DNA of 34,812 nt from Bacteroidota bacterium (GTDB lineage: Bacteria; Bacteroidota; Bacteroidia; Cytophagales; Cyclobacteriaceae). Shown one piece after another: positions 33,023-34,812 of this stretch. Below the pieces are notes generated by a model. It searched no databases. It saw only the letters and a program-made list of their open reading frames with translations, and was not told the origin of the DNA. Each line of letters opens with the position of its first letter. The first letter of the stretch is position 1. The stretch lies in the NCBI GenBank assembly GCA_018266435.1, contig JAFEAL010000006.1, positions 141,875-176,686 on the forward strand, written 5' to 3'. The position numbers and the translations under genes were made by a program.

Positions 33023-34812
33023 GTTGTGATTTGCTTTCAGATTGTTCTTTGATAAGATTGCATATACTGAATATTGCCTCTGAATCTGGTCATTATTTGT
33101 TGTGATTTGCTTTCAGATTGTTCTTTGATAAGATTGCATATACTCAGCTCTTATTACCAACCCGTCAATGATGTGTTGTGATTTGCTTTCAGATTGTTCT
33201 TTGATAAGATTGCATATACTTGGCGTCAGAATTTTGTCATCAACATTTTGGTTGTGATTTGCTTTCAGATTGTTCTTTGATAAGATTGCATATACTTGAG
33301 GTATATTGTGCAACCTTCGATGCTGAGTTGTGATTTGCTTTCAGATTGTTCTTTGATAAGATTGCATATACTAGGAAAATATCATTAAAGATTTGAATTT
33401 TGTTGTGATTTGCTTTCAGATTGTTCTTTGATAAGATTGCATATACTCGGAAATATACGATTATTATCGGTTTTATTGTTGTGATTTGCTTTCAGATTGT
33501 TCTTTGATAAGATTGCATATACTAGCCACCGTTTGGTTTAGGTTCAGCCATTAGTTGTGATTTGCTTTCAGATTGTTCTTTGATAAGATTGCATATACTA
33601 GGCGTTCATAAATTCAGGTATGGTAAGCCGTTGTGATTTGCTTTCAGATTGTTCTTTGATAAGATTGCATATACTCTCAATAAAATACAATATAGCAGGT
33701 AGCGTGTTGTGATTTGCTTTCAGATTGTTCTTTGATAAGATTGCATATACTTGGCGCAATGATTATCTGGGAGAGATAAAGTTGTGATTTGCTTTCAGAT
33801 TGTTCTTTGATAAGATTGCATATACTGGTGATGAAATTTATGAATCATCTCTTGGAGTTGTGATTTGCTTTCAGATTGTTCTTTGATAAGATTGCATATA
33901 CTACTACCAAAGTACAAAACACATACATAAATGTTGTGATTTGCTTTCAGATTGTTCTTTGATAAGATTGCATATACTCCGTTGCATTTACTGCATCATC
34001 TTCGCCTTGTTGTGATTTGCTTTCAGATTGTTCTTTGATAAGATTGCATATACTCGATAAGCCTGTTTTTAAATTTACCCACTTGTTGTGATTTGCTTTC
34101 AGATTGTTCTTTGATAAGATTGCATATACTATTTGATGGCACACAGTATAAAGGAACAATGTTGTGATTTGCTTTCAGATTGTTCTTTGATAAGATTGCA
34201 TATACTTGAAGTGCTTAAAGAGGCGGTGTATGTGATGTTGTGATTTGCTTTCAGATTGTTCTTTGATAAGATTGCATATACTAAGTTGCAAAAATATTTA
34301 TCATCAGCATTAGTTGTGATTTGCTTTCAGATTGTTCTTTGATAAGATTGCATATACTTGAGGGAAATTTAATCCGTGCCGGTGTCAGTTGTGATTTGCT
34401 TTCAGATTGTTCTTTGATAAGATTGCATATACTCGTATTCCGCAGAGCATTTTAAAAAGTTAGTTGTGATTTGCTTTCAGATTGTTCTTTGATAAGATTG
34501 CATATACTTTTGGACACCATCTTTCAATGCCAGTGCCTGTTGTGATTTGCTTTCAGATTGTTCTTTGATAAGATTGCATATACTAACTAAACCGGTACTA
34601 CGGCACAATGAGTGGTTGTGATTTGCTTTCAGATTGTTCTTTGATAAGATTGCATATACTTAAATTGATCTGGTCTGCCGCGCCACCAATGTTGTGATTT
34701 GCTTTCAGATTGTTCTTTGATAAGATTGCATATACTATTTGTTTCCTCGAAGCGCAGGCAATGGTGGTTGTGATTTGCTTTCAGATTGTTCTTTGATAAG
34801 ATTGCATATACT
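33023..34812 (+). CRISPR. CRISPR array, 24 repeats of 46 bp (type II-C-like), open at right edge
   Basis: Twenty-four copies of a 46-bp repeat (GTTGTGATTTGC...GCATATACT) start at 33023 and the last ends on the final base of the window, so the array continues beyond. I see no base change among the copies. Of the 23 spacers, 19 are 30 bases and 4 are 29 (33373-33401, 33752-33780, 34359-34387, 34434-34462). The GTTGTGATTTGCTTTC start and the 46/30 geometry match Bacteroidota type II-C (Cas9) arrays. No cas gene is in the window. The 85 bases before the first repeat (32938-33022) are not AT-rich and show no obvious leader. Each repeat holds TTTG (positions 8-11), 19 bases, TAAGATTG (31-38), a near-consensus promoter. 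Orientation + is inferred from similarity to other II-C repeats. Confidence 0.97.

Noticed and set aside
33113-34159. Short minus-strand frames within the CRISPR array
   Set aside because: They are translations of the repeat itself (recurrent CNLIKEQSESKSQ) and not genes.
33069-34766. Spacers matching sequence elsewhere in this window (self-targeting)
   Set aside because: Scanning by eye I found no spacer repeated among themselves or in the genes of the window; a proper search was not possible.
33023-34812. Type V or VI-B CRISPR system
   Set aside because: Those repeats are usually 36 bp; 46 bp with 30-bp spacers and a GTTGTGATTTGC start fits type II-C in Bacteroidota.

Overview
The window looks like chromosomal DNA of a Bacteroidota bacterium, most likely of the Cytophagia type. 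Evidence: gliding-type ABC transporter genes (gldA plus a fused gldF-gldG), a TonB-dependent receptor with an N-terminal carboxypeptidase-regulatory-like domain, a DUF4369/DUF5106 thioredoxin-like protein, promoters of the TTG-N19/20-TAnnTTTG kind, weak Shine-Dalgarno sites, and a 46-bp CRISPR repeat typical of Bacteroidota type II-C systems. The genus cannot be fixed from the sequence alone.

Left part (1-13.2 kb): a small CBU_0592-like membrane protein behind a textbook Bacteroidota promoter; a fatty-acyl-CoA ligase; a secreted M1 metallopeptidase; topA without zinc fingers; the gldA / gldFG-fusion / DUF4340 operon; and an exported thioredoxin-like protein with a CGHC centre.

Middle (13.2-26.9 kb): tRNA-Ala(GGC); a GH127-like glycosidase next to cutC; a frameshifted gene relic; a tightly packed operon of dipeptidyl peptidase IV, a maleylpyruvate isomerase N-domain (DinB-like) protein and a Tat-exported glycosylasparaginase-type Ntn hydrolase; a large helical protein of unknown function; a lone CheY-like receiver; an ALDH7-type aldehyde dehydrogenase; an M42-like aminopeptidase; a small membrane protein; and L-serine dehydratase. 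M1, S9, M42 and M28 peptidases, the asparaginase, the serine deaminase and the ALDH together suggest a life style that uses protein and amino acids (inference).

Right part (27-34.8 kb): a small membrane-anchored Cys/His-rich protein, a clear intrinsic terminator, then a TonB receptor whose start is preceded by TCTAAA/TTTAGA inverted repeats resembling a metalloregulator operator. An M28 peptidase and a small putative lipoprotein follow. The window ends in CRISPR territory: an outlying degenerate repeat-spacer-repeat unit whose 'spacer' is a near-perfect hairpin (31966-32087), about 0.9 kb of small poorly known ORFs including a mini CAP-domain protein, then an array of 24 identical 46-bp repeats and 23 spacers that runs off the right edge. 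No cas gene lies inside the window.

The most interesting observations are that each CRISPR repeat contains a good match to a Bacteroidota promoter (TTTG-N19-TAAGATTG) placed to start RNA at the spacer, that both degenerate copies have lost it, and that the degenerate pair could be either a dead mini-array or a minus-strand tracrRNA template.
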